Shown in pieces: positions 11,178-24,397 of a stretch of DNA of 64,000 bases. The DNA is from Bryum argenteum. Its lineage: Eukaryota; Streptophyta; Bryopsida; Bryales; Bryaceae. The stretch is taken from positions 9,421,758-9,485,757 of the forward strand of contig CM073323.1 of the NCBI GenBank assembly GCA_037043015.1, read 5' to 3'. Each line of letters starts with the position of its first letter. The first letter of the stretch is position 1. Both the position numbers and the translations under genes were made by a program. The notes beneath the pieces were generated by a model. The model was not told the DNA's origin, searched no databases, and saw only the letters and a list, made by a program, of their open reading frames with translations.

Positions 11178-12167
11178 TAGATGTGGACTAACTGACTGAG
11201 TACTAACGGAAGAAGTTACATCCCGGGTCACTTTATTCGATCACGAAAGTAACGGCGAAGTTGTCTGTAAGCGGGCAGCTCATTTTCATGCTAATCCATT
11301 CCTCCCTTATTTCACTCGCCGTCAATTAGTGTGGGTGGTAGAGTAGCCACAAAACCAGGAACCCTGGACTCGATAAAAAATTGTCGGCATTCTAGAAAAC
11401 TCCACCCCCACCCCCACTTTTCGAATCTTGAACCCCATGAAGTTGACCAAATTCCAAGTTGGAAACATTTCCAATATTGTGTTGAAGTTGAAATATGTGC
11501 AAAGACCCTTGTTCTTGGTGCAATAAAACAAAAAAAAAGAAGAAAGAAAAACACCAGAACCTATGGGTTGGCGTGAATATAGTGTCCGTTTGACCTACCC
11601 TTGGTTATATGCCCACAAGACATACCAACAGTGGTATAGGACTACTAACCCCTCTCAGGGTGAACAATAAAAAAAATAAAAAACAACAACTGTTGAATTA
11701 AACAACCACTCTGACTGACCAAGTGAAAGCTTCAAACTCTATTCATTGACTTCCAAGGGTAAATTATATGAAATTGAGAATGGCTGGTATTGAAATTTTC
11801 AGTAGTCTAGTTTTGATCAGATCACTGAGAATATGGAGTCGGCAATTTCTAAGGGCATCTTGGTATCTTAAGGGAAAATATAGATATTGAGAGATATTGA
11901 AATTCAATATAACTTGTCGGATTTTTCACTAGGAGAATGTGGTTGTCTTATATGTCTTGTCGACTACTACTAAAACGTTTCATTATAATAATAATGAATA
12001 AAACTCTGTACTTTTTTAGAGGTTGGCGTGATTGAAGATTTTGTTCGTAATGAAAACGGCACGGTGTCCGCCTTTGTTTAATTAGAGGTTCAATGACTTG
12101 TTGTTGAGTTGTTGACAAAGAGTTTTAAGCATAATTTATTGGTTGTATGAGACACCATTTCTTTTAG
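11178..12167. other. Intergenic; contains a dispersed repeat at 11567-11670
   Basis: No supported gene. GGTTGGCGTGAATATAGTG and the following 100 bp are repeated in the same orientation at 58079-58180 (shared GTCCGTTTGACCTA and ATGCCCA...GGTCATA-like text), which marks an old dispersed repeat. A homopurine run of A/G lies at 11524-11550. Confidence 0.6.
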
Positions 12168-12172
12168 GGTAT

Positions 12173-12540
12173 TGTTAACGGAATATTCGTAGTATATTCG
12201 CTAGGTTATTTTTAGTCTAGTCTCTACCCGGCAGGTATAGACCCGGCAGGCGATATCCGGTAGGGTCAGCAAGTCGGTTATCTATTTGGCATAGTTAGAG
12301 TCCTAAACGAGTTTATGACACCTGACTTTATGGCTGACTTAGCAGCCAGGTCGGCTGACCTGTTATGACGAGCTGGATCTCGACCTAAAGCTGTCTGGTC
12401 TTTCTAGATACTCACTAGTCGGTAGAATCAACTCTCTTCTCTTCCTGCTAGTAGCAGTTTTGATAAACCGATGTTATTGTGACTAGTAGGAAACTAACTT
12501 AGACTCGTTAGGGTGTGTTTCCAGAAAAACCCCCTTAACA
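12173..12540 (+). repeat. 5' LTR
   Basis: Starts TGTTAACGG and ends CCCCCTTAACA. It is followed at once by TTTGGCGACC, in the position of a primer-binding site. It is shorter than the 3' LTR (368 versus 596 bp). Confidence 0.92.
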
Positions 12541-13414
12541 TTTGGCGACCTATGCTTGAGTTCGATTCCATTGTTTCCAGATCGCGCAGATCTGATGTAG
12601 AGCAGGTAGTTCTCCCGCAACATTGGGCTACCGTGCGATTGTCTGGTCCAGCATTTTGGATCTGTAAACGAGTAGAAAATGTGTAGAGCATGCCGACCCA
12701 GCTGTCGACCCTGCACAAATCTGCTCTGAGAGTATCTGCTATAGAGTTTTAGAAGTATGCAACCTACCGGTCGGTTGGCACAAAAGTTGTTGCCATCAAG
12801 GTTTCAGTAAAAATATGTCTCCTACACTCAACAAAGATCGACCTAGTCGGTGAGAGTACGACAACATAGCTAAAACGCGCCTCGGCGATCGTAGTCACTA
12901 CCGTCTATCCAAAGAAAAGTAGAGTCGTCTCGAGTGCTAAAAAATCAGAGAGCGGTGCGTGGAAGAAGCTCACGGTGCTAAAAGAGCAACTAAGTGAACT
13001 CACACAAAACACCAAACCAAACAGATCGCAACGCCGACTCTACCGCGCGATCCGTATTTCGATCTAGATTTGGATCGTGATCCGAAAAACCGGATCTCGA
13101 CCGAAGTGACACGTCACCATTATGACGGGTCCACGACGCGCGTCTTTGCCGCTCTCCCGAGCGGTCGACTTACCACCCGACCACCGAAAAATTCCATCAG
13201 ATCGAGAATGGCGCAGTTGCGATCCGGATAAATCCGACTCGGACACCCGACAATCGACGCCAAGGGCCGACCCCTCCCGACATATAGCGTCGAAGACAAG
13301 TCTCAAGATCCACGCCGGATGAAGCGTCCCCGCACCACCTGGTCGAATACACCCAAGGTATGACGAACGTCCCAGAAGGTACAGTCTTTCACGAAACGTC
13401 TTTTCCAATGAATC

Positions 13415-15400
13415 GTGGCGGGTATACTGACCCGACCTGTGGCCAATTTGCCACTAACATTGTCAACAGCGGATCAATACACCCGACCGAGTGTGGCGAC
13501 ACATACGATTTCGAACCCATCAACGCCCCGACAGAACCGGGACGACCAACCACCACTTCCTGACCGACCATCTAGTGGCAACCAGCGGCTTGTCAGGTAC
13601 AATCCTGACCCGTCCATCATTATACAAGAGCGTCAACACGAAATTGATTTACTACGTAGTAGTCGGGCCGAACTCGATCTCCGTCTGGCCACTCTGTTGT
13701 CTAACCCGGGCCATGCAGAGCACCCGCCACTACCAGGTCGGAACCCCACACACGGCATCATCTTACCAGGAACCTAGTTCTCCTGGTCCAATGATGAACC
13801 GACCGGGTACACCCCTAGAAGAAAATCCTTCCCCGACTGCTAGACAGGAGTTCGACCTCCATACGGTCCATCATATACAGACTATATATAACCAAGGAGT
13901 CGACCCGCTAGCAGCCAGACCCGCCCTACCCAACATTCGCACGCACCCACCGGACGTATTAACATTAGATCCGCCCGTCAACCTTCTACCCGACCATAGA
14001 ATGTCGACCCCACAGGCTTTGACCCAACACCGTCACCGTCATCAAAAGACAAAACTGACAACGGGTCTTAGTTACCCACCACCGCCACACATGTATCATC
14101 CTCGACTTCTTCCTGGCCATTCTCACCAAAGACTTATGGTCGACCGGTAGACCCACGCCACTACTACTATGCAGCTGTGAGTCTACCAACCGCACCTATA
14201 CAAACGGTTACCCGACCAACCACCCTACCTCCCATCCGCTTCTGCGCGTACGCATCGTCACACCCGGATCATACTATTGAATATCGCCTATTTAGTGGCA
14301 CCTGCACTAACAAAGACCAGTGTCCGCACCACCGTCTACTCGGCAATGTAGGGGACCGACTTACTTAGCCGTTCCGACAGCACCTGGTCAAGTACCGCTT
14401 GTCTATCCGACAGCGGTAGGACCGACCTACCCAGTCGCTCCGACAGCATCTACACCTGTACCGCCCGTCTATCCAACAGGTACGGTACCACCATACCGCT
14501 ACTGCATGCGCGCAGCCCCACCACACTCTGTCTATCCGACAGCAGCATACCCAACCCGCACGAATGCCAGGAAACCAGTGGTCATGCCGACCTATAAAGA
14601 AGGTAAGTGTGCCATGACCCATGTCAACCGTTTTGTCAATGCGTTGATGCTAAATGGAGAAACAAATCCGAATATATGCATTGCCCTGTTTAGTAATTCC
14701 TTAGTCGATGCAAATAATTATAATTGGTTCACCAACCAACGGTCGACCCTACCCTACCAAGACCTGAAGGGCCTAATGGAGGCCTTTAAATACCGGTATC
14801 AGGATATTGACAATGATGACCAAGCCTACCTCATTTTCCGCAGTCTCAAACAGGACACTAAGGAGTCGGTGGATGACTATTATGAGCGTATGATGAAACT
14901 GGCTGGTCAGTTCAAGGTCTCTCCAGCCGACAATTTCCTACTAAGCAACTTTCGAGCTGGCTTGTTGAAGTATTTGCAGGTAGCGACAGTTGGACTACCC
15001 AGATCCACTCTGGCACAGGCAAAGCAGTCAGCCAAGCTTGCTGAAAGCGGACTACCAAGGAACCCAACCCAACCCCCGATGCCACCCGACCGATCGGTCG
15101 ACCGGACAAAACGAATTGTATGCAACTTGTGCAAAAATCGGGACATGGAGAGAGCGATCACGCCGGAGAATCCGGAGAGCGACTTCAAAACGACGAGCAA
15201 AGAAGCGGCAGATTGATGATGGCGATTCAAAGACCAACTCCTACCCAATCGTCAAGTGGTCGACGGGTCGACCCATGGGCTACCTTCCCGAAACGAATCT
15301 TCCCTTGTTCCTTGTGTAAGCTTATGGACCACCCGACACACTTGTGTCCCATGCTGAAGGACCCAAGGGTGGTCAAATTTTTGAGTCAACAGACGAAGGA
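13415..15400 (+). pseudogene. Retroelement gag remnant
   Basis: Proline-rich leader sequence, then a retrotransposon-gag-like segment around 14580-15060 (KGLMEAFKYRYQDIDNDDQA..., YYERMMKLAGQF). A CX2CX4HX4C zinc-knuckle-like motif (CSLCKLMDHPTHLC) lies near 15310-15350. Part of a broken element. Confidence 0.75.
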
Positions 15401-15749
15401 AACAAAACCAACCACCTCGACGGTGATCATAGAAGAAGCACCATCGACTACGGTAGGAGTCGTGACAGTAGCTGCCATAACTCGGAGCAAGATACTACAG
15501 GAGGAGACACTACCCGACCAACACCTACCGGACGAACCCGACCGGCACGAACAGGAGCAGCTCCGAGACCAGATGATGCAGGACGTAAGACAGTTCCAGT
15601 CAGAACTCGAGTCCCCGATTTTTATATATCCACGCTAAAGCGCATTTAACCGCAAACCGATCGGGATTCGAGGCACTACCACAAAGAACCGACTTCGCCT
15701 CATACGACGCCGACAGCCTCTGACCAGAACATACACCACTCGACCGATT

Positions 15750-18700
15750 TGGCATTAAGCGAGTTACACCAGCGGTTTTGGGACAGCAAGTTGCAGGTGT
15801 CCCTAAGAGAGCTTTTTCAACTCTCATCGGCACTCACTGCCCTAGTCCGGATTCGACTACACCAATCGGCGTCACCCGACCTACCCCCTACGGTCGGCCC
15901 TCTACCCGAAGCAGTCGTCATAGCAGCTGCAGAGACGGTCGATCGACACATGCCGGTAATATCAGTGTCGGTCGGTAAGAACATGGTCGACGACGCCCTT
16001 ATCGATGGAAGCTCTGGAGTCAATGTGATCACCGAGGAGGAGCATCGAAGGTTAGGCCTTCCAAAACCGTCTCCAGCCCCCTTCAATTTGAAGATGGCAA
16101 ACGGCACCTTAGCCCGCCCTAAAGGGCTACTACGGGATGTCAGGATCCACATCCATGGCATACCTTACATAGTCACAATGGTGGTGCTGGACTGCTCGAC
16201 AGTCAAATCGGACTACCGGTTGCTTCTGGGTCGACCCTGGCTCCGGCATGCTAAGGTAATCCATAATTGGGGTAATAATGAAGTGCGGATCGTGGGAATG
16301 GCACGCTTAGGATCACAAAATCAATCGAGAATTGGGGTGACGAGGCGGTTACACCACACGCCCTTGTATGTTATAATTTCGTTGAAGGCATAACATATGA
16401 GGAAGAAGCCATACTATCGGCATCCGACCCGACCTTCACACCTACCGGGTACCATCGACCGAATCTCGCGGCGACCGACCTTCCGCATACCGACCGGAAA
16501 CGGTCGACCCCATTTCGATCGCATGTCGACCCAAAGAATACAACCACGAGCCTCACTGCGCAGTAGCGGTTCCAATCGGCGGCGGTACCTTTCGACTCAG
16601 AACGACCCTATAGACGACACCACAGGCCCGCCCATGGAGCCAAAGATGACCCGACCTCCACATGTCGACATTCCCCATACGCCAGGAGAGATGCTGCTCG
16701 ATGAGACACCCATCTAGCAGAAGCTTCAGTACATGGACATTGTCCACTGGAACCACAACAAAGACGATCGACTCGACCTGGTCAACGTCGGTACCCCTAC
16801 CGACCCGAAATTGCTAAAGTTGAATGCCAACCTGAGCCCAGAAATCAGGCACGGGGCGGAGTCCTTGTTTACAGAGTACGTTGACATCTTCGCCTTCTCG
16901 TACAAGGACTTACGGGGCATTCGGAGCACATAGCGACACATCGAATCGAACTCGACCCGACCATGTCGCCTAGCCACCAGGCCCGATATCGCATGAATCC
17001 CAATTATGCACAGGCGGTCAAAGATGACCTGGAGCGACTGTTAACTGCAGGGTTCATCGAACCGGTTGACCAGGCATCCTGGCTATCACCTATCGTTGTG
17101 GTGCCGAAGAAGAACGGCAAGCTGCGCATCTGTGTCGACTTTCGTCGACTCAATGCTGCCACTAAGAAGGACCCGTACCCACTACCCTTCACAGATGAGG
17201 TACTCGACACAGTCATCGGGTATGAAACATACTCATTCCTGGACTGTTTTTCAGGATACCACCAGGTCCGGATCCATCCAGCCGACCGACCTAAGACGGC
17301 ATTCATTACCTAGTGGGGCACGTATGTCTGGGTTGTCATGCCGTTTGGACTAAAGAATGCTCCCCCGACCTATCAGCGCATTGTCAACCAGATCTTCAAG
17401 GAGTACCTGGGCGACTTCATGAAGCTGTTTTTGGACGACTTCAGTGTTTACAGCGACATGGCGACACACCTACCGAAGCTCAGACTGGTCTTTGACAAAT
17501 GTCGGCAGTACGGGGTAAGTTTAAACCCTGAAAAATGCATTTCCATGGTACCGACAGGGGTCATCTTAGGGTACATAGTCGGAAAGGAAGGCAAGTTCCC
17601 GGATCCTAAAAAGATCCAGGCGATAGTCGACATGCCGACACCCACCACTGTGAAGGCCATCCAGGAGTTCAACGGCCTAGTAGTCTTCAATCGATGTTTC
17701 ATAAAAAACTATGCGGCGATCATGGAACCCATCACACGACTGACTCGGAAGAACGAACCGTTCATCTGGTCGACCCAGTGCGAGGCAGCCTTCCAAGCTA
17801 TCAAGTCCAAGTACACTTCGGCACCCATTCTGATCGGAGTCGACTGGTCACTAGAGTTCCATATCCACACCGATGCATCCGACATAGCTGTTGGGGCAGT
17901 GCTGGCACAAAATCCGACCGGCAAGGTCGACCAGCCCATTGCCTACGCTTCGTGACTACTGAACAAGGAGGAGAAGAACTACACGACAACAGAGAAGGAG
18001 GCTCTCGCCATGGTTTACGCCATTAACAAGTACCGACACTATTTGCTCGGTAACAAATTTGTGTTCTATGTCGACCATTTAGCTTTGCAGTACTTGGTGA
18101 ACAAGCCGCAGGTGTCGGGGCAACTCGCCCGATGGTTACTCATGTTCCTAGAGTTCGACTTCACCGTTGTATATAAACCGGGTAAGATACATGGAGTAGC
18201 AGACGCCCTATCACGCAATGAGGGCGCTGAACCGGCAGTCGGCATTCCCGACCAGCCCAATATCGCGCACTTGTTCAAAGTCGACCCCGATTGGTTTCAA
18301 CCGATAGTCGACTACCTCCAGTCGGGTACGTTTCCGACCACCATGTCGACCGAAGCGCGGAAACGGTTGGCTCACAAAGCCATCCCATATCAGCTTATAC
18401 AGGGGCGACTCTACCGACACGGTAAGGACGGCAGACCCCGCCAGGTTTTGACCGGCACCCAACCGACAACCATTCTGCAAGAGTTACACAAAGGCAACGC
18501 TGGAGGTCACTTTTCACACGACATCACGGTGAGAAAAATTTTGGATGCCGGTTACTGGTGGCCGACCCTATACCAGGACACTGTCCGGTATTGTCAGTCG
18601 TGTCACGACTGCCAACTGTCGGGTGGTCTGCCAAAGTCGGTATCCACGAAACTGGTCACGCAGCTTCCCGCCGAACCTTTCAAGAAGTGGGGACTCGATA

Positions 18701-19310
18701 TCATTGGACCAGTAGTCAAGACCCGACAAACCGGGTGCCGGTACATCCTAGTGACAACCGACTATGCCACCAAGTGGGTCGAAGCTCGCGCACTACGTGG
18801 CAACACTGCCAAAGAGACCGCCAAGTTCCTGTACGAGGCGATCTTGATGAGATTCGGCTGCCCATTGCAGTTGGTAAGCGATCAAGGCAGCCACTTCATT
18901 AACAAGACGATCCAGACCCTGACCGACCATTTTCTACTGCGTCATACAACGTCCACGACATACTACCCTCAAGGAAACGGACAGGCAGAGTCGACCAACA
19001 AGTGATCGTCCGTATGCTGCAGAAGTTAGTCGACCACAACCGAACCGACTGGGATGTCCAGCTACATACAGTCCTGTTTGCATACAGGACTGTCTACAAG
19101 GTAGTGACTGGCCACTCTCCTTTCCTGTTAGTCTATGGACTAACACCTCTGATGCCGACCGAATATGTCATACCGACATTACGATCCGGACCCTTAGATC
19201 TCGACCCCAAGCGTGTTCTCACCGCTCGAGTTGCCGACTTGGAGAAGCTGGACGAAACCCGACACACTGCTGCACTCCATCACGGAGCTACGCAGTGGAA
19301 CAGGGCCCAA
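15750..19310 (+). pseudogene. Retroelement pol remnant: protease, RT, RNase H, integrase
   Basis: Protease-like region near 15930-16270. Reverse transcriptase near 17000-17600, with VPKKNGKLRICVDFRRLN, the YHQVRI block and the FLDD catalytic region. RNase H near 17800-18230. Integrase near 18480-19310, with the HHCC zinc region (GYWWPT, CQSCHDCQ) and a DIIGP...VTTDYATKWVEA core. The integrase C-terminal part (GKWFGPYRIQYV) follows to about 19540. Fossil, broken in several places. Confidence 0.85.
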
Positions 19311-19899
19311 TGGGCCCAGACAAAAGGCCCGACAAAGCAGTATAATGTAGGCGACTATGTCCTGTGGCACCCCAAAGGCGCTAACCTACATGCAGGCAAA
19401 CTACGTGGCAAGTGGTTCGGACCCTACCGGATACAATATGTTCTACCGAACAATACTGTCCTCCTGGTTAGTATCCAACACTTCGACCCCGACCCGGTAG
19501 TAGTCAATGTCGGTAAGCTCAAACCGTACCGAATTGCAGAAGATCTACTACCGACGGATTTTCCGAAGCCGTCCCTTAGCAAGTCCGATGTCAAGAACAT
19601 GGTGTTACGTAATGAAGACGAGCTTCCGGGCACTCGACCTGTATCCGTCGCATTGACGACCTTGACCCGACCCGACATAATACAACCGACCCTGTCCATA
19701 CTCCTCCAACCGCTTCTCAGCAGTTTTGCAAACCCGACCCGACACCTTAAAGTCATCCCGTCGGCCAAAAGTCAACTGGTCGTTGACTGGCAATTAAGAC
19801 GTCACAGACTGGCTGTTCACTACCAGTCATCTTCCAGTCCACTACTAAAGGCGTATTCAGTGGCAGCCATCGAAGTTGTCACTTCGACACCATTAGGGC

Positions 19900-22800
19900 A
19901 AGTATTTAACCCCATGGCCAAACCTCTCTTCCCTCCTTTTTCATTTCCCTTGCTTTCGCCCTCGCACGAGCAGCACACCGCAGCTCTTGCACTTTGCGAT
20001 CTTGCAGGGGTTCCAAGCAGCAGTTTTTGCTACGCAGGGAAGCGCGCTTGCCGACAGTCGCCGGTCGCAGCAGGTCGGCCGCAGCTTCGGCACGCAGGAG
20101 CAGCGGGAAAAAGAAGGACTTGCCGGCGCAAACCCTACCTGGGTCGGCAGGAGCAAAGTGGACGGGTGACGCGCAGCCAAGGTTTTCGCGCAACCGACAT
20201 TTGCCCGCAGCGGCGAACACCGATCGGTAGCACGGAGGGATCAGCTCGCAGGCGCAAGAGTTTGTGCCGTGCTGACGGCCAACGGCAGCCACCATCCAGC
20301 ACGGAGGACGCGATTCAGCCCACCTGTCCGAAAAGCGCCGCAGTCTTTTTTCCGGCAGCGTTTTTTAGGGTTTCAGAGGAGGAGCGGAGCAACCGAGCGC
20401 AGTTTTACTGCACCGACGTTTCGCAGCCGGGACCGATTGTCGCCCCGCCGAAGCCAGCAGAGAGGCGCAAACAGGGTTCCTGCAAACCCTACCGACATCC
20501 GACAGCCTCGTCCCCGGTCGACCGTGTAGCGGATTCACCACAGCGGCGGCGCACCTCTGGAGAGACCGACCCAGTTCACGTTACGGTAACAAAGTCGCCC
20601 CCTCTTTTCTGCATATCGAGTCATTCCGCACACAGATACGCAACCAATTCTTCGATGGCGCATGGAAAGTCGACCGCCCCCGACAGCCGTGTGATTCGCC
20701 AGCCACGCCGGGTGAACCAACCCGAACCCATCCGGACAGCAGACGGTCAGTACAAGGTTCTGTCCTTCGTGCGCATGACAAAGTTGGTGGAGTGGCGCGC
20801 GTTCGCACACAGCAATGAGGCGGAGCTGCAGTTCGTCACCCAACTCGGCCTTCTTCCGTTCCTTATGCAGAACTGGGCGAACCCAATGGCCGCACCCAGG
20901 ATGGAGTTGGTAGAAGAGTTTGTGAACGCAACCGACATTGAGGACAAGACGGCGATCACGGCCAGGGTTCGAGGTCGGCTTGTCCGAATTGACGTGGAGC
21001 TGATCTAGCGGCTTTTGAAGCTACCGACCGGAGCGACCATGGAGCCCCTCGTCGAGGCCAACCAACCAGTCGACTATCAGACCTTGCTACAGACGTATCG
21101 CGTGTCGGAAGCGAAGTCCGACGAAGGCTACACCATCTCCCGGTGCCACCTTAGGTTCCGACCACGTTTGAGAGGTATGATCCTGGGCCTTAGTTTCAAG
21201 CGCAGGATGACTTACGTCAGCAACGAACATTTGCGATTTTGGCAACCGCAGAGACACTCGCCACCTCCGGCGATGGGTCGTGGAACTGGGCGCAATGGAT
21301 GCTCGAGTCGCTTATCATCGACGTCGAGGCAATCCAGCGCACGAAAACCTTGCAGTGCCCGTCGGCAGAGGTACTCGACAGATTGCTGGAAGCTTTCTTT
21401 TCATCAACTGAAGAAGGCGCACAAACAACCACTGAAGCAGAGCAGCAGGTGGCAGAGCGCAGGAGGCTGGAGGAGAACACCATGAACAAATTTGAGGGCC
21501 CCGACTACCTACTGGCCAATGGTGGATTAGGCATCGACCCCCAGACCCGACCAGAGGCGGTCGACCCCAGCACGCATGAGGCATCATCCTCAGAGATCCA
21601 TGGCGACTACCGACCAGCACCGGCCGTTGTCGTTAACCGCCAAGACAATGCAGGTTCCAGCAACCCACCTCCGGTAATTGACCTGTCATCCCTTGTCGAC
21701 CCTCCATCGGGTCAGATCCCGACACGCAGAACTCGCCACCGTCGAGCCGTGGAACAGTCGACCCCTCGACTCATGGAGACACGAGCGACTGCCACTAAGA
21801 AGCGAGGCCACGACACACCCAAGAAGGACACGCTCGGGCAAACCAAGAGGTGGAGAACGTTGCTGGTGACAAACTCTTCCGACGAGGAGCTCCCGTTCAC
21901 GCCGGCCGACAGCGACACCTAGTCGACCCCAGGCAAGTCTCGCAGTGAGCATACTCTGCTCAGTCCGGTTCGCTCCCCAGTAGCCGACACGGTTCCTATG
22001 GAACTAAGTCCAGACCAGGTCGACCCTTCCATTCAGGAATTTAGGTCCCCACAGGTGATCTCTCCGCGCCCGACATACACCCGACCGCAGGCAACCGGTC
22101 CAGCCCAGGGTCGGTATGCCACACACGCAGAGGGATTCCAGGCTAGCATCAGTGCACTTCGACAGCACCTTGCCGATGTTGAGGCCCATGAGGTCGCCCT
22201 CACCCTGTACCTCCAGGAGACTCTCCGGAGTCAAGAGGCCTTACGGGTGGAACTCGACAACACCCGGCTGGAGCGCCAACGTTTAGCGTCCGACCTTGCC
22301 GAGATACGCCTGCAGATTGACCCTACCGTCAAGCAGTTACGGGAAACCCGACAGCATGTGGCCGACCTGGAGAAAAAGTTGCAGGAGAGTTTGGCAGCTA
22401 ATCAGCGTTGGCAGGAGACGAATCAGACCAACGCCGGGTCTTTTGAGAGAGGTCGGGACGCAACTACAAAGATACCGACCAGCGCATACTACCCTCCGCA
22501 ACGAGCATATCAAGTCAAGGATGAGTTCCGGATGCCGACAAGCGCGGCCGACAAGCTCAAAGACAAGCTCCGAAGGTGATGGAGCGTGCGAAGCGATGGC
22601 GGTCGACTCCGACGAGGACGCGACCGTATGTTGGCACGTTTGCGCATGTCAAAACGCTCCCCGCGCACGCACTGGAGAGAGGATTCAACTCCTCAACCAC
22701 GCGCTTAGACATCCGTGACGCGACGAATGACCCGATGCGATCGCCAACTCGACGCTATCCAGAAGTCCAACCCGGAGATTATCCTACCGGCCTTCGACGA

Positions 22801-23780
22801 GGAGGACGAGGAGGACAAGCCACTCGACCCCCGCTTATTGAAAACCTACCGACCGACAAATGACGCGGCACCGCCGAGGGAGAGAGTGACACCACCCGAC
22901 GGCCGACGTCGGGTGACGAGCAAAGAAGCTCCGGGATGCAAAGTAGCACGACGAAGATGACGATGACAAGCACGACACGGGAGGCCACACCGAACAGACA
23001 AAAAAAAAAGACGCAGACGACCAACAAACCAAGGGATCCGACCCGGCAGGACCACAAGAGCAACCACCTAACAGGGACCAAGGCTAGCAGGATCCGCCTC
23101 GTGAACAACAACCTCCCCAGACGGAGCATGTATCTCCGACTTCACATCCGATCGGCCCGTTGCTGCAGGATAACCGCACACGAGCTGCTCTTATCACCCC
23201 GACCGAGGCGACCCTGCTTGTCGACCCGGGTCGGCAGAGGACAAATCCCCAGCTTTCGCGACTTGTCCAGCCTCAGTTTTTGCAGAAGGACTTTCCTTCC
23301 TTCCGACTCTCCCCAGATCGGGTCTGGAATCAATTGTCACCTCCGACCCGCACCGATTCACTCGACTTCCCGACAGTCGACCTCCGGACCCCTAGTGTAC
23401 GTGATGATACGGGTGGAATTCTCAGGCGACCTACAGGCCCACCATCACGACTGCAGCCACTTGAGGTCGAACGTTGGCACCCGACAGGAGGTCTGCCACG
23501 CTCCTCTTCTCCACTCAAATACCCCTTGCAGGAGTCGACTGCACACGTCAATCGTGTTCCAGCACCGACACCACCCACGGCATTCCTCAAAGCTCCACCA
23601 TCTTCACCAACCTCGGCAGTCCAGGAGGCCCGCACCGACCTTACATCGATGGACAGCCCAACCTTAGACATCTCCAACCTATCTGAGCAGCCACATCGAC
23701 GTTTAGTCAGGTCACTCTACGGCCCGACCTCTACCGATCGCCCACCGGTTTAGGCTACAAGTCCACAGGGGTGTACTTGG
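19900..23780 (+). pseudogene. Retroelement 3' extra region (plant-transposon-domain-like and coiled-coil remnants)
   Basis: Almost 4 kb lie between integrase and the polypurine tract. Around 20650-21010 the text (LVEWRAFAHSNEAELQFVTQ) resembles the putative plant transposon protein domain known in Athila/Tat-type extra ORFs. Around 22100-22560 is a heptad-rich, probably coiled-coil stretch (RQHLADVEAHEVALTLYLQE). The rest is proline/arginine-rich low-complexity text. Role is unknown. Fossil, broken. Confidence 0.6.
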
Positions 23781-23782
23781 CT

Positions 23783-23796
23783 TAAAGGGGGGGCAA
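23783..23796 (+). other. Polypurine tract
   Basis: TTAAAGGGGGGGCAA directly precedes the 3' LTR, where plus-strand priming is expected. Confidence 0.8.
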
Positions 23797-24392
23797 TGTT
23801 AACGAAATATTCGTAGTATATTCGCTAGGCTATTTTTAGTCTAGTCTCTACCCGGCAGGTATAGACCAGGCAGGCGATACCCGGTAGGGTCAGCAAGTCG
23901 GTTATCTATTTGGCATAGTTAGAGTCCTAAACGAGTTTAGGACACCCGACTTTATGGCTGACTTAGCAGCCAGGTCGGCTGACATGTTATGACGAGTTGG
24001 ATCTGACAGTCAGTCAGACCCAGCCGACTATATGTACCACTCTCTTCTCCGTGAGGAGGGTTGCTAGTCAATCTATCCCCTTTTTTGCCAGTAACCTCGG
24101 AGTTCTGCATAGTCTTCTATTCTGTTCTTTCGTTGTGTGTGTTTGAATAGACTAGCCGACTTTTGTTTTGCAGGATCTCTGATCTGTTTATGAGAATCGT
24201 GTATTTTCTCTCCCTCTAGTGTTTAGCAGACCCGACCTAAAGCTGTCTGGTCTTTCTAGATACTCACTAGTCGGTAGAATCAACTCTCTTCCCTTCCTGC
24301 TAGTAGCAGTTTTGATAAACCGATGTTATTGTGACTAGTAGGAAACTAACTTAGACTCGTTAGGGTGTGTTTCCAGAAAAACCCCCTTAACA
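23797..24392 (+). repeat. 3' LTR
   Basis: 596 bp, starting TGTTAACGA and ending CCCCCTTAACA, then the GGTAT target duplication. Both ends match the 5' LTR closely. Confidence 0.92.
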
Positions 24393-24397
24393 GGTAT

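Larger units (their letters stand above)
12173..24392 (+). mobile_element. Ty3/gypsy LTR retrotransposon, Athila/Tat-like, decayed
   Basis: A 12.2-kb element bounded by LTRs that start TGTTAAC and end TTAACA, with a 5-bp target duplication GGTAT at 12168-12172 and 24393-24397. Order is LTR, primer-binding-like site, gag, protease, reverse transcriptase, RNase H, integrase, a long 3' region with extra coding remnants, polypurine tract, LTR. This gag-pol order with integrase last is Ty3/gypsy, and the long region after integrase suggests the Athila/Tat branch. The element is broken, with roughly half a dozen or more breaks in its coding parts, so it is a fossil. By eye the shared parts of the LTRs differ at about 9 of 368 positions (about 2.4%), which suggests insertion around one million years ago at commonly used plant rates, with a wide margin. 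It is richer in GC and in GTCGAC/CCGACC words than the host DNA. Confidence 0.93.

Noticed and set aside
11331-11576. Overlapping 70-81-codon frames on both strands near 11.3-11.6 kb
   Set aside because: All are short, mutually overlapping and without domains.
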